NCBI GenBank assembly: GCA_018816865.1
Contig: JAHIUW010000025.1
Span: 105,643-169,642, forward strand
Source: Pseudomonadota bacterium
Lineage (GTDB): Bacteria; Desulfobacterota; Desulfovibrionia; Desulfovibrionales; Desulfovibrionaceae
Direction of reading: 5' to 3'
DNA: 64,000 nucleotides
Shown here: piece after piece, positions 42,335 to 51,694 of the stretch
How positions within the stretch are numbered: position 1 is the stretch's first letter
How the letters are laid out: each line of letters begins with the position of its first letter
Notes under the pieces: model-generated
Database searches by the model: none
What the model was told of the DNA's origin: nothing
What the model saw: only the letters and a program-made list of their open reading frames with translations
Made by a program: the position numbers and the translations under genes

Positions 42335-43291
42335 TCAGTCGAGCAGACGTTTCTGGCCTTTGATGGCCTGAATCGGCGCAATGTCCTGAGTCACTTCCAG
42401 CACGCCCAGGTACTTGCCGTTATCATCGCGCACCGGGAAATAACGGATCATGACCTTCATCCCGCCCATGTCGATCCAGAATTCGGCCTTGTCCCGCGTG
42501 CCGTCCTTGAAGCCCTGCACGATCTCGCGCACCACGTCGACGCTCTTGCCGGGGTGGCAGTTCTCGACCTTGCGACCAATGACCGAGCGGGTGCGCGGGA
42601 AGATTTTGGCTTTGTCCAGGCGGTTGAAGTAGGCCACCGTGTCCTCGGTATCCACGAAGGTCACCTCAAAGGGCAGGGCTTCCATGATGCCGTGCAACTG
42701 CTCGGTGGACAACCCGGTAACAAGCGGCTTGCGGACCTTTGCATCCTCGATCTCAGCCACCATCCCGGCGTAATTCTGCCGGGCGCCCTCGCCGTAGACC
42801 CGGACATCCAGATCCCGGAAGCTTGCCAATAGAGCATCCGCATCAGCCTGACTGAGTACCTGACGGCCCATGGGATACAGGACGTCGTTCTCCTTCCAGA
42901 TATGGTTGGCCCGGACCGTCAGATACTCCAGGCCTTCCTGCACGAAGGTCCGCCGCGTCTCGTCGGAAGCCTCCTTCAGGCCGACCACGGTCGTCGCCAT
43001 CCGGCCCAGCAATCCGCGCTCGGCCTCGTGCTCCATGAGCATCACGCCCAACGGACCGCCCTGCACGGGAATGCCACGCTCCTGCATCTTCGGAAACAGG
43101 AACAACTCCTCCTTCACATTGTGCACCTTGTCCCCGAACTCCTGCAAAAAGTCCAAGGCACGCTTGAGCTGTAGGGGCTCGTGTCCGTCCTGCTCCACGA
43201 GTTCCAGATTGGCCTTCAGCACCGCCATGGCGCGTTCGATCAACTCGTGCTCGGCGATCAAAAAGGTATCCCAGCGAACGATTTCCTGCAT
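42335..43291 (-). CDS. Hemerythrin-PAS protein (DUF438-like)
   Basis: 318 residues. The N-terminal 180 form a hemerythrin-like helical bundle with candidate diiron ligands in EHELIERAM, NVKEELFLFPKM, MEHEAERG and NHIWKENDVLYPM. The C-terminus is a PAS domain (EALPFEVTFVDTEDTVAYFN, then IGRKVENCHPGKSVDVV) of the type paired with DUF438. AAGGAGCAAATC precedes the ATG at 43291. Family knowledge suggests O2, NO or iron handling and sensing; with no output domain it may signal by protein contact. It is alone on the minus strand. Confidence 0.85.
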   Translation of the reverse strand: MQEIVRWDTFLIAEHELIERAMAVLKANLELVEQDGHEPLQLKRALDFLQEFGDKVHNVKEELFLFPKMQERGIPVQGGPLGVMLMEHEAERGLLGRMATTVVGLKEASDETRRTFVQEGLEYLTVRANHIWKENDVLYPMGRQVLSQADADALLASFRDLDVRVYGEGARQNYAGMVAEIEDAKVRKPLVTGLSTEQLHGIMEALPFEVTFVDTEDTVAYFNRLDKAKIFPRTRSVIGRKVENCHPGKSVDVVREIVQGFKDGTRDKAEFWIDMGGMKVMIRYFPVRDDNGKYLGVLEVTQDIAPIQAIKGQKRLLD

Positions 43292-43426
43292 GATTTGCTC
43301 CTTGACCTGGCTTGCCCGCCACGATCTCTGGTTTTCGCAACTCTCCCTTGCTCCTGGGCAACAAAAACCAGGAACCAATACAGACAATACACTGATTGGC
43401 GACAGGAAGACAAAAGGAGAGTCAAC

Positions 43427-44134
43427 TCAGATGCGCACGGCAGCCACGGAGAGATTATCGCGCCCACCAAACGCCAGGGCAGAGGCAACCAGCTCCAGCA
43501 CGGCCAGTCGCAGGGGCACCCCCTCCACCAGGGTTCGGGCCATGGTCTCATCGGGGAGTTCACGATACAGGCCGTCCGTGCAGACCAGCAGGACATCACC
43601 TGTGCCGAGCGTCAACAGACCTGTCTCCGGTGCCAGTTCCGGGCAGCCCAGACACTGCTCCAGGGAATCGCGCTCCAGGCGCATTCCGGCCAGGGCAGCG
43701 GTCACGTCCCCGGTTTCGATCATGGTCCGCAGGGTGCTATGGTCGCGGGTCACCCGCGTGGGCATCCCGTCGCGCAGGTGATAGAGCCGACTGTCCCCGG
43801 CGTGGACAAACACGGCCTGGGCACCCTGCGCATAGACCGCCGTCAGCGTCGTCCCCATGCGACGCAGACGAGGCTCGTCCACCCGCTGCTGATAGATGGA
43901 GGCATTCGCCTTCATCAGACATCGCTTGAGCGCCCCCGCGGGGTCCATCCCCGGCTCGAATTCCTGCAAACTGAGCATCGCCAGTTCCGCCGCCCTGGCT
44001 CCGCCATACTGCCCGCCGATGCCGTCGGCCACGGCAAGCAACACGCCGCCATTCATATGACGCGCCAGAAACCGATCCTCATTGTCGGACCTGACCCGTC
44101 CCTGACGGCTCAGACCAAAGGCCTCCAGATTCAC
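43427..44134 (-). CDS. PP2C-family Ser/Thr phosphatase
   Basis: 235 residues. Metal-binding motifs of PPM phosphatases are intact: RVRSDNEDRFLAR, VADGIGGQYGGARAAE, VFVHAGDSRLYHLRDG, VLLVCTDGLYRE and FGGRDNLSVAAV. The start is GTG, seven bases after the kinase stop, implying coupled translation. It is expected to reverse the phosphorylation made by the adjacent Ser/Thr kinase. Cytoplasmic, with no membrane segments. Confidence 0.95.
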   Translation of the reverse strand: MNLEAFGLSRQGRVRSDNEDRFLARHMNGGVLLAVADGIGGQYGGARAAELAMLSLQEFEPGMDPAGALKRCLMKANASIYQQRVDEPRLRRMGTTLTAVYAQGAQAVFVHAGDSRLYHLRDGMPTRVTRDHSTLRTMIETGDVTAALAGMRLERDSLEQCLGCPELAPETGLLTLGTGDVLLVCTDGLYRELPDETMARTLVEGVPLRLAVLELVASALAFGGRDNLSVAAVRI

Positions 44135-44141
44135 TCCGGCA

Positions 44142-45845
44142 TCAGATATCCTTGATTTCGGAGGTTTTCAGCTCCAGCCCAAGGGCCTTGGCCCGGGTCG
44201 AAAATTCCTCCATGAGTTCAGTGACACCGGATTGCGCCTCCTCGGGATAGAACAGATACATCGAAGTCATCTTGCGCCGGACACGCAGGTCTTGCCCATC
44301 CAGCAGCGGGGCCAGCACAGCCCTGGCCTGTTCCATGTCGGCAAATCGCCGGGCCGGGTCCCTGCGACAACAGGTCAGGATGAACTCCCGCAGGGGCTCC
44401 GGCAAATCCGGCACAGCCACCCTGGGATCGGGAATATCCTGGTTGCGGTGCAGTTGGAGCAGTTCCGTACGACTGCGTTCCGGATAGGGACGCATCCCGG
44501 TCACCATTTCGTAGGCCATGATGCCGGTGGAATACATGTCCGCCAGGTGATCTGCGGGGCGAGCGCCCATCTGTTCGGGGGCGGCGTACAGAGGCGTTCC
44601 CGGGATTCCAAGGCCTTCCTCCTCCGCGGTGCAGGCCAGGCCGAAATCCAGGATCTTGATGTGGTCGCCGTCCTGGACAAAGACATTGGCGGGTTTGATG
44701 TCGCGATGCACCACGCCTTGACGGTGGGCATAGGCGAGACCGGAACAAATCTGGGCCAGCATCGGTACGGCCCGTTCCGTGGGTAGCCGCCCTGCCCGTT
44801 CCAGCACTTCCTTCAATGAAAAGCCTCGCATGGCTTCCATGACGATGAACACCGTGCGATAGAGTTCCTCGATGTCGAAGACCTGTACGATATTCGGATG
44901 GCGCAGCTTGGCGATGGTGTTTGCTTCCTGGCGGAAGGATCGCAGAAAGGCCGGATTCATGGCCATGTCGTGACGCATCATCTTGATGGCCACGGGCATG
45001 TCCAAGGCCTGGTGCACCCCACTGTACACGATACTCCATTCGCCCTTTCCCAACTGATGGCGGATGATGTACTTAGCCACGGTCCGGTCGGCTGTGATCT
45101 GCGAGGACTCGAAACGCTTTGCCACCAGCTCGGTCAGGAAGACCAGCAGATCAGGCTGCTCCCCGGCCAGTCTGTCGAAATCCGATCGGGCCAGGCGCCA
45201 GGCCGTGACCTCCCCCTGAGCCACGGCGCTGGCCGTGCGCGGCTCGCCCGTCAGCACGGCCATCTCGCCCACCATGTCCCCCGGATGCAACAGGGCCAGC
45301 CCGTGCAACGTGCCATTTTTGGCCACCTCGACCCGGCAATCGCCATGCTGGATGACGTACAGGCTGTCACCGGCCTCCCCCTGGCGCACCAGGGCATCCC
45401 CCTGGGAGTAGCGTTCCCTCTCCAGACAGTTGAGCAGCCGGCACATGGCCCTGCGGGGCACGCTTCCGAGCAGGCTCATGCGCATCAAAAAATCGATATC
45501 CCCCGGGGCCAGGGTCACTCCCGCGCCGCTCCCGAGGTCGCTGTCAAAGGCCATACCCCAGAGCCGCCCCCCGCCATGATCACCCTCGGCCTCCCAGACA
45601 CGACGACAGGGGACCACCCGCCAGTCCTGGGTCTGGTGGTCGAAGAACTGCAACAGACACTGCTCCGGCTCCGGCACACGGCGCTCGGCCTCAAGCATGA
45701 CCCCGCCGGGGCTTACGTTCAGCACGTCCACGAAAGCGGGGCCATGCTCCAGCCCCCCACCCTCGTTGTCTCCAGCGCGCAGCACCGCCACTCCGGGCGG
45801 ATCCAGCTCGACCCGATCCTGATGCCTGCGTTCGTCATCGCTCAT
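44142..45845 (-). CDS. Ser/Thr protein kinase with PilZ and cyclic-nucleotide-binding domains
   Basis: 567 residues, no membrane helix. Residues 1-120 look like a PilZ domain: R7-x3-R11 and NVSPGG at 43-48, the c-di-GMP-binding signatures. Residues 125-245 form a cNMP-binding domain with HPGDMVGEMAVLTGEPRTAS. The kinase follows: glycine loop LGKGEWSIVYSG near 265, VAIK with K288, HRDIKPAN at 380-387, DFGLA at 400-404 and APE at 422-424, so it should be active. A 45-residue C-terminal extension follows. The phosphatase gene is seven bases downstream. Two second-messenger inputs on one kinase is unusual. Targets are unknown. Confidence 0.93.
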   Translation of the reverse strand: MSDDERRHQDRVELDPPGVAVLRAGDNEGGGLEHGPAFVDVLNVSPGGVMLEAERRVPEPEQCLLQFFDHQTQDWRVVPCRRVWEAEGDHGGGRLWGMAFDSDLGSGAGVTLAPGDIDFLMRMSLLGSVPRRAMCRLLNCLERERYSQGDALVRQGEAGDSLYVIQHGDCRVEVAKNGTLHGLALLHPGDMVGEMAVLTGEPRTASAVAQGEVTAWRLARSDFDRLAGEQPDLLVFLTELVAKRFESSQITADRTVAKYIIRHQLGKGEWSIVYSGVHQALDMPVAIKMMRHDMAMNPAFLRSFRQEANTIAKLRHPNIVQVFDIEELYRTVFIVMEAMRGFSLKEVLERAGRLPTERAVPMLAQICSGLAYAHRQGVVHRDIKPANVFVQDGDHIKILDFGLACTAEEEGLGIPGTPLYAAPEQMGARPADHLADMYSTGIMAYEMVTGMRPYPERSRTELLQLHRNQDIPDPRVAVPDLPEPLREFILTCCRRDPARRFADMEQARAVLAPLLDGQDLRVRRKMTSMYLFYPEEAQSGVTELMEEFSTRAKALGLELKTSEIKDI

Positions 45846-46158
45846 GGAGTCCCCTCCCTGGCCATGGATGAATGCGATCCCAACAAAAGTTTCTCCAACC
45901 GTAGCACAGCACAGCGCTGAATTGAAGACTCCCGGCTGCCCCAGACGAAAGACCGCACCGAAAAAATCCCCAACCCCGGGCAGCAGATGGAGCAGTCATG
46001 GGCTCAAGCCCATCCTTCCTTGTTCGAGATCCCCGCCACCGGGGTCTGATGCAACGCCTGCGTCCCGCAGGGGCCAACGCAAACGGAGTGTAAGGGTGCA
46101 TGACTCTTTGATCTGCTTTTTCATTGACTTCCAATCCCATCCGTCTAGGCTCCCGACG
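45846..46158. other. 313-base divergent gap between the kinase and hexosaminidase genes
   Basis: No gene seen. It contains a plus-strand promoter near its right end (46124-46151). A small inverted repeat, CCCCGCCACCGGGGT, near 46030 has no T-tract. Confidence 0.5.
46124..46151 (+). promoter_or_regulatory. Promoter reaching the GH3 start codon
   Basis: TTGACT (46124-46129), 16-base spacer, TAGGCT (46146-46151). The ATG at 46159 is only seven bases beyond, so transcription would begin at or just before it. Confidence 0.45.
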
Positions 46159-47832
46159 ATGAAAACACGAGTTATCCACCTGATCCTGGCAATCCTGACC
46201 CTGTCATTCGCCTCCACCTGCGCGGCCATGGATGAGGCCGATCTGCGGCTGCAATCCATGTCCCTGGAGCAGAAGGTAGGTCAACTGTTCACCGTCTTCT
46301 TCACTGGAGAGGCCTTGGGCCCGGAGCTTCAGGGCTTCATCGCAAATCGCCACATCGGGGGCCTGATCCTCTACGACAGCGTCGGCAACGTGCGCTCCGC
46401 CGCCCAGGTGGCGAAGCTCGTGGCTGACGCCCAACGCTTTGCCCTGTCCTGCAGACAACCGGGGCTGTTCGTTTCCGTGGATCAGGAAGGTGGACCCGTG
46501 GCCCGGTTACGCCGGGGGTTTGCCGTGCCGCCGGCCAACATGGCCGTGGGCGCCTCGGGCGATCCGTCCCTGGCCGGACTCGCGGCCAGCATCACGGCGG
46601 CCCAGTTGAAAGCCGTGGGTGTGAACATGAACTTCGCCCCGTCGGTGGACGTCAACTCCAACCCAGCCAACCCGATCATCGGTGTGCGCTCCTATGGCGG
46701 ACAGCCACAGGACGTGGGCCGATTCGGAGCCGAGGCAATACAGGCCTATCTGTCCGCGGGGATCATTCCCGTGGCCAAGCATTTTCCGGGACACGGGGAC
46801 ACGGGCTTCGACTCGCACCTCAAGCTGCCCACCGTGCCCCACTCCCGTGCCCGTCTGGAGGCTCTGGAACTGCCCCCATTCCGGGCTGCCATCCGGGCCG
46901 GTGTCCCGGCCATCATGACAGCCCATGTGGAAGTCCCGTCCCTGGAACCCGCCCCCGGACTACCGGCCACCATGTCCCGGCGCATCCTGACGGACCTCTT
47001 GCGCCAAGAATTGGATTTCGACGGCCTGATCGTCACGGACTCCATGAGCATGGGGGCCATCACCGAGCACTTCGGTCCGGCCGAGGCCTGCCTAAACGCC
47101 TTCAAGGCCGGAGCGGACATCCTGCTGTTCGGGGCGGACAAGGGCCATGCCCCCAAGGATTTCATCCCCGCCTGGAAGCGGCTGCTTAACGCCGCGTACA
47201 GCGGTGAAGTCTCCAGCCAGCGCCTGAATGCCTCGGTCCTGAGGATTCTGAAGGCCAAGTCCCGCTTCGGGATCCTCGCCCCCTCGTGGCCCGATCCCGA
47301 GCGTGCAGAGGGTCTCACGGGCACCCCGGACCAACAGACCGCCACGCGGCTCATTGCCGCGTCGGGACTAACCCTGCTCCGCAATGAACAAAACCTGTTG
47401 CCCCTGGACACCGAAAGCGCCATCCTGGTGCTCTGGCCCGACGCCAAGGCCCCGTTCCTCAGGGAAGCAGACCGCCCCGAAGGCTTGCAGTTCATGGCCT
47501 TGCCCCGGGACCCCGGCCCCGGACACGTCGCCCTAGCCCTCCAGGCAGCCCGACGCTTCGACAGTGTGGTGGTCCTGACCTCTCGCGCCCTGCAACGCAA
47601 GGGACAGGGGCTCCTGCTGAACGCGCTCTGCGATGCCGGACTTGCCGAACGCACCGTCATGGTCAGCATCGACACCCCCTACGACATCCTGGCCGCCCCG
47701 TGCATCGGGTCCTGGCTTGCGGCCTATTCCGATGTCCCGGCATCCGTCGCCTCACTGACGGACGCACTGTTTGGCCGCCTCGCCGCAAAAGGCCAACTCC
47801 CTGTTGAACTTCCGCTGGTTAAGACTGAATAA
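46159..47832 (+). CDS. Exported glycoside hydrolase family 3 beta-N-acetylhexosaminidase-like protein
   Basis: 557 residues with an N-terminal signal peptide (HLILAILTLSFASTCAAM). The GH3 barrel shows FVSVDQEGGPVARLRRGF, the NagZ-type catalytic loop KHFPGHGDTG at 207-216 with FDSH, and the nucleophile region IVTDSMSMGAI. An extra C-terminal domain (about 400-557) makes it longer than cytoplasmic NagZ. It is therefore likely a periplasmic enzyme cleaving GlcNAc from muropeptides or chitin-like oligomers. It has its own promoter; no clear ribosome binding site is present. Confidence 0.92.
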   Translation: MKTRVIHLILAILTLSFASTCAAMDEADLRLQSMSLEQKVGQLFTVFFTGEALGPELQGFIANRHIGGLILYDSVGNVRSAAQVAKLVADAQRFALSCRQPGLFVSVDQEGGPVARLRRGFAVPPANMAVGASGDPSLAGLAASITAAQLKAVGVNMNFAPSVDVNSNPANPIIGVRSYGGQPQDVGRFGAEAIQAYLSAGIIPVAKHFPGHGDTGFDSHLKLPTVPHSRARLEALELPPFRAAIRAGVPAIMTAHVEVPSLEPAPGLPATMSRRILTDLLRQELDFDGLIVTDSMSMGAITEHFGPAEACLNAFKAGADILLFGADKGHAPKDFIPAWKRLLNAAYSGEVSSQRLNASVLRILKAKSRFGILAPSWPDPERAEGLTGTPDQQTATRLIAASGLTLLRNEQNLLPLDTESAILVLWPDAKAPFLREADRPEGLQFMALPRDPGPGHVALALQAARRFDSVVVLTSRALQRKGQGLLLNALCDAGLAERTVMVSIDTPYDILAAPCIGSWLAAYSDVPASVASLTDALFGRLAAKGQLPVELPLVKTE

Positions 47833-47931
47833 TGGCTGGACGTGCTGTTTCAGGTTGCTCCGTGGGCCAAGGATTGATACTTTATAAGACTGCACCAGCC
47901 CATGAAATCGGAACCTGAGGATTCACAGCCC

Positions 47932-48402
47932 ATGAACGTCAAAGAAGACGCAAAAATCGTCCGCCCCTTCCTGGATGCCGTCCAGAACGTGATCTCCACC
48001 ATGGCCAGGATCGAAGTGTCCGCGGGCAAGCCCTTCGTCAAAAAGGACACCATCGCCCATGGCGATGTGACCGGTGTGATCAGCATGTCCGGAGATCGCG
48101 CAGGCACCATCTCCGTGACCTTCACCCGCGAATGCGCCCTGGCCGTGGTCAGCAACATGATCGGTGAAAAAATCATCGAGTTGAACCACGACATCAGCGA
48201 CGCCGTCGGGGAACTGACCAACATGATCTCCGGCCAGGCGCGACGGGGACTGCAGCAGGATGGCCTGACCATGGAAGCGGGCATCCCCACCGTGGTCATG
48301 GGCGCAAACCACTCCATCTCCCACATCACCAAAAGTCCTCTCCTGGCCATCCCGTTCAGCACGGTCCACGGCACCTTTACCGTGGAAGTCTCTCTGGAAT
48401 AA
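47932..48402 (+). CDS. cheX: CheX-family phosphatase
   Basis: 156 residues. The catalytic helix carries Glu-x2-Asn in GELTNMISGQARR, the residues that hydrolyse phospho-CheY in CheX/CheC proteins; the beta-strand GTISVTFTRECALAVVS is typical. It should dephosphorylate CheY or a similar receiver, ending a chemotaxis or related signal. The start at 47932 gives the usual N-terminus, though an ATG ten codons earlier is open. No other chemotaxis genes are adjacent; the lone receiver at 26843 could be a distant partner. Confidence 0.9.
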   Translation: MNVKEDAKIVRPFLDAVQNVISTMARIEVSAGKPFVKKDTIAHGDVTGVISMSGDRAGTISVTFTRECALAVVSNMIGEKIIELNHDISDAVGELTNMISGQARRGLQQDGLTMEAGIPTVVMGANHSISHITKSPLLAIPFSTVHGTFTVEVSLE

Positions 48403-48510
48403 CAGACATTCCCTGCTCCTGATGGTTGAAAGCCCCCTGAATCAGGGGTAACATGTCTTTGCTCCGGCCTGTACTTGTGGGCCGGGCAAAGCGAGCCCCA
48501 GGGAGCCTCC

Positions 48511-50643
48511 ATGAAAAAATTCTTCAAGATCTCTGCAATCCTGGCCGGAGCCGTCGTGCTCCTGGTCGTGGCGGCGGCGACCGTGCTCTACTCCATCGTG
48601 GACACGGAGCGCATCAAGAGCGAACTGGTCGATCTGGTCCACAACCGAACCGGACGGCAACTGGTCTTCAAGGGCGACGTGGGCATCTCCGTCTTCCCCT
48701 GGTTGGGAGTGGAATTGGGACCAGTGTCCCTGTCCAACGCCCCCGGATTTGGCGACGCACCCTTTGCCGAAATCCGGCGCACCGACGTCAAGGTCAAGCT
48801 GCTGCCCCTGCTCTCCAAGGACATCCAGGTCAGGACCCTGAACATCGACGGCCTGCAACTGAACCTGACACGCGACAAGCAGGGAACCGGCAACTGGCTC
48901 GACCTCGCGGGAGGCAACGCCAAGGCCGAACCCAGCTCCGCTCCCGTCCCCGACGCCTCCGGCACGTCAGGCGCAACGGACCTGGGCCTGTCCAGTCTGG
49001 CCCTGGGTGGGGTAGAGATCTCGGACGCCAACCTGACGTGGAACGACACGGGCAGCGGACAACGTGCCAGCCTGTCGGGCATGAATCTGTCCACCGGCCC
49101 GATGGTCCTGGGCAGCCCCTTCACATTCAGCTTCTCCACCCGCGCCGAAGCAGCAGAGCCACCCTTCTCCGGCAATCTGACCCTGACCGCCGACGCCGAC
49201 CCGGGCAAGGACTTCAAGGCACCATCCTTTCGAAACGTGATCCTGACCCTGGCGGCAGACGGCAAGCCCCTGCCCGGAGGGCATGTGGACGCCAGCCTCG
49301 CAGGCGATATCCTGATCGACCTGAACAGCAATACGCTGGATATCCTCAGTATGCGCCTGACGGCCTTGGACATGAAGATCAACGGAAATGTGCATGTGGC
49401 GCAGCTGGACACCGAACCCGTGGTCCGGACCACACTGAATTTCAGCGAGTTGAACCCGAAAAAGCTGATGCAGGCCCTGGGGTTGCCCCCCCTTGAAACC
49501 GCAGACCCCACGGTCCTGCAAAAGGCCTCGGGCAGCATCGAGGCCACCGCCACCGCAAACTCGGCAACCATCAAGCGCCTGGACCTGAAGGTGGACGACA
49601 CGGCCCTGTCCGGGTCGGCCAGCGTCTTTAACTTCGACAAGCCCGCAGTGCTCTTCGACCTGCAGGCAGACAGCCTGAACGTGGACCGGTATCTGCCCCC
49701 CGAAAAGAAAGACACGGGCACGACTGAAACCAGCGGCAAAGCGGGTAAGGACACCGGGGCCCAAAAGAGCGAAGCAAAGGATACAGCCAGCAGCCTGCCC
49801 AAGGACCAGTTGCGAGCCCTGAACGTGGACGGCATCCTCAAGGTGGGCAGCCTGACGCTGTACAACCTGCGCCTGACCGACGTGAACGTCACGGTCAAGG
49901 CCAAGGACGGCCTGATCCGCATCACGCCTTTCTCGGCAGCGCTTTACGGCGGGGCCATCAACACGAACCTGACCGCCGACATGCGCGCCAAAACCACGAA
50001 AACGGAACTGGATCTGGGTCTGACCAACTTCATGCTGGGCGGGTTCCTGAAGGACCTGATCGGCGAGGAAAAGGTCACGGGCGTCACGGATCTCTCTGTG
50101 AAACTCGCGGGCAGCGGCGAAGACTGGAAAACCCTGGCCGGCACCCTGATCGGCAACGCCAAGGTCGCCCTGCACGACGGGGTCTTCAAGGGCTTCCAGA
50201 TCCTGCCGGAGTCCGTGCTCAAGAAGGCCAAGGAGGTCGACCCCCAAAAGCGCGAGGCCACGATCAAGAAGCAGCAACCCTACCAGGACATCACCGCCAG
50301 CTTCAGCGTCCGGGACGGGGTGGTCAGCACCAGCGACACCGCCCTGGCCGCCGACGGCCTGGGGGCCTCCGGTGCGGGGCTCGTGGACCTGTCCAAGGAA
50401 CAGATCGACTACCGGGCCATCGTGGACATCACCGCCCTGCCCCGCATCCCCGTGACCATCAAGGGCCACTGGAGCGATCCCTCCATCTCGCTGGACACCG
50501 TGGCCTTTCTTGAAGAAACCGCCAAGGGCATCATCAACGTGCCCATAAACATCGGCAAGGGCGCCGGAAACGTGGGCAAGGATCTCCTCAAGGGCATCGG
50601 TTCAGGCATCCAGGACATCTTCGGCGGCACCAAAAAGAAGTAG
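48511..50643 (+). CDS. AsmA-family envelope protein
   Basis: 710 residues. An N-terminal membrane anchor (AILAGAVVLLVVAAATVLYS) precedes a long beta-rich periplasmic part. The AsmA pattern appears at the start (LVHNRTGRQLVFKGDVGISV, then FPWLGVELGPVSLSNAPGFG) and again at the C-terminus. The family bridges inner and outer membranes and is implicated in phospholipid or lipid transport. A low-complexity Lys/Ser/Thr/Glu-rich linker lies near residues 405-440. GGGAGCCTCC precedes the ATG at 48511, twelve codons inside the open frame. Confidence 0.92.
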   Translation: MKKFFKISAILAGAVVLLVVAAATVLYSIVDTERIKSELVDLVHNRTGRQLVFKGDVGISVFPWLGVELGPVSLSNAPGFGDAPFAEIRRTDVKVKLLPLLSKDIQVRTLNIDGLQLNLTRDKQGTGNWLDLAGGNAKAEPSSAPVPDASGTSGATDLGLSSLALGGVEISDANLTWNDTGSGQRASLSGMNLSTGPMVLGSPFTFSFSTRAEAAEPPFSGNLTLTADADPGKDFKAPSFRNVILTLAADGKPLPGGHVDASLAGDILIDLNSNTLDILSMRLTALDMKINGNVHVAQLDTEPVVRTTLNFSELNPKKLMQALGLPPLETADPTVLQKASGSIEATATANSATIKRLDLKVDDTALSGSASVFNFDKPAVLFDLQADSLNVDRYLPPEKKDTGTTETSGKAGKDTGAQKSEAKDTASSLPKDQLRALNVDGILKVGSLTLYNLRLTDVNVTVKAKDGLIRITPFSAALYGGAINTNLTADMRAKTTKTELDLGLTNFMLGGFLKDLIGEEKVTGVTDLSVKLAGSGEDWKTLAGTLIGNAKVALHDGVFKGFQILPESVLKKAKEVDPQKREATIKKQQPYQDITASFSVRDGVVSTSDTALAADGLGASGAGLVDLSKEQIDYRAIVDITALPRIPVTIKGHWSDPSISLDTVAFLEETAKGIINVPINIGKGAGNVGKDLLKGIGSGIQDIFGGTKKK

Positions 50644-50726
50644 TAACCCTTCCCTTTTGCGGTTGATTTTCGCACCGCTTGCGGCCACACTCCGCGGATT
50701 GATCCCCAACCCGCAAAGGAATCGCC

Positions 50727-51632
50727 ATGGCCGCCCGCGGATACCTCTTCGTCCTTCTCGCAGCAATCATGTGGGGCTCGCTCGGCCCCGTGGCCCGCTA
50801 TGCCTTTTCCCAAGGAATCGACCCCCTTGAGGTGGCTTTCTGGCGCTGCATCATCCCCTTTTTTCCCTTCTGCTTCCAGGCCCTGCGCCAGGGCAATGTG
50901 CGCATCGACCCTGCGGATCGACCCATGGTGGCCGGATTCGGCCTGTTCTGCATCGCGGCCTTCTACGGGGCCTATCAGCTGGCCATCGAAGCGGGCGGCG
51001 CGGCCCTGGCCTCGGTGCTGATGTACACGGCCCCGGCCTGGGTGGCGCTCATGGCCTGGGGCTTTCTGGGCGAGCGCATGACCGCGGCCAAACTGGCGGC
51101 TGTGGCCGCGACCCTGGCCGGAGTGGCGGCGGTCAGCGGCGTACTCGGCGCGGACAGCACCGTGACCATGCGGGCCATCTTCTTCGGTGTCTTGTCGGGC
51201 GTGACCTACGCCATGTATTATATCTTCGGCAAACGCCTGCAGCCGAAATACACCACCCCGCAGCTGTTCCTGTACAGCCTGCCCCTGGGTGCGCTGTTGC
51301 TGTTGCCCTTCGTGGAGTTCCACCACAAGACCCCGGAGGCCTGGCTGGCCATCGTCACCGTGGCCCTGCTCTCCACCTGGGGGGCCTACTCGGCCTATTT
51401 CGCCGGGCTCAAGCACATCGAGGCCACGCGCGCCTCGGTGGTGGCGACCATCGAACCCCTGGTGGCGGCAATCACGGCCTATGCCTGGTGGGGAGAGAGA
51501 TTCACCTCCACGGGTTACCTGGGCAGCCTGCTGATCCTGGGGGCCGTGGGGCTCATCGTCTGGGACGGGCGCAACACCAATGGCGGTCCGGAACCGGCCC
51601 TGCCGCAACGCTCGCGCAGGGGCACAACGTAA
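50727..51632 (+). CDS. EamA/DMT-family transporter
   Basis: 301 residues with ten hydrophobic segments arranged as two EamA repeats (FVLLAAIMWGSLGPVARYAF near the start, and GVLSGVTYAMYYIFGKRLQP opening the second). Members export amino acids, nucleobases or drugs, or import metabolites; substrate unknown. AAAGGAATCGCC precedes the ATG. It ends 62 bases before the addA start and may be co-transcribed with addA. Confidence 0.92.
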   Translation: MAARGYLFVLLAAIMWGSLGPVARYAFSQGIDPLEVAFWRCIIPFFPFCFQALRQGNVRIDPADRPMVAGFGLFCIAAFYGAYQLAIEAGGAALASVLMYTAPAWVALMAWGFLGERMTAAKLAAVAATLAGVAAVSGVLGADSTVTMRAIFFGVLSGVTYAMYYIFGKRLQPKYTTPQLFLYSLPLGALLLLPFVEFHHKTPEAWLAIVTVALLSTWGAYSAYFAGLKHIEATRASVVATIEPLVAAITAYAWWGERFTSTGYLGSLLILGAVGLIVWDGRNTNGGPEPALPQRSRRGTT

Positions 51633-51694
51633 CCGACCCCTCGCATCCAGCGACAGACAACACTGTTACAAGGAATCATCAAACCGACTCCATC

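Noticed and set aside
48588..50469. Long open frames antisense to the AsmA gene
   Set aside because: They mirror the codon periodicity of the plus-strand gene, have no ribosome binding sites, and the AsmA frame has a clear anchor and family pattern.
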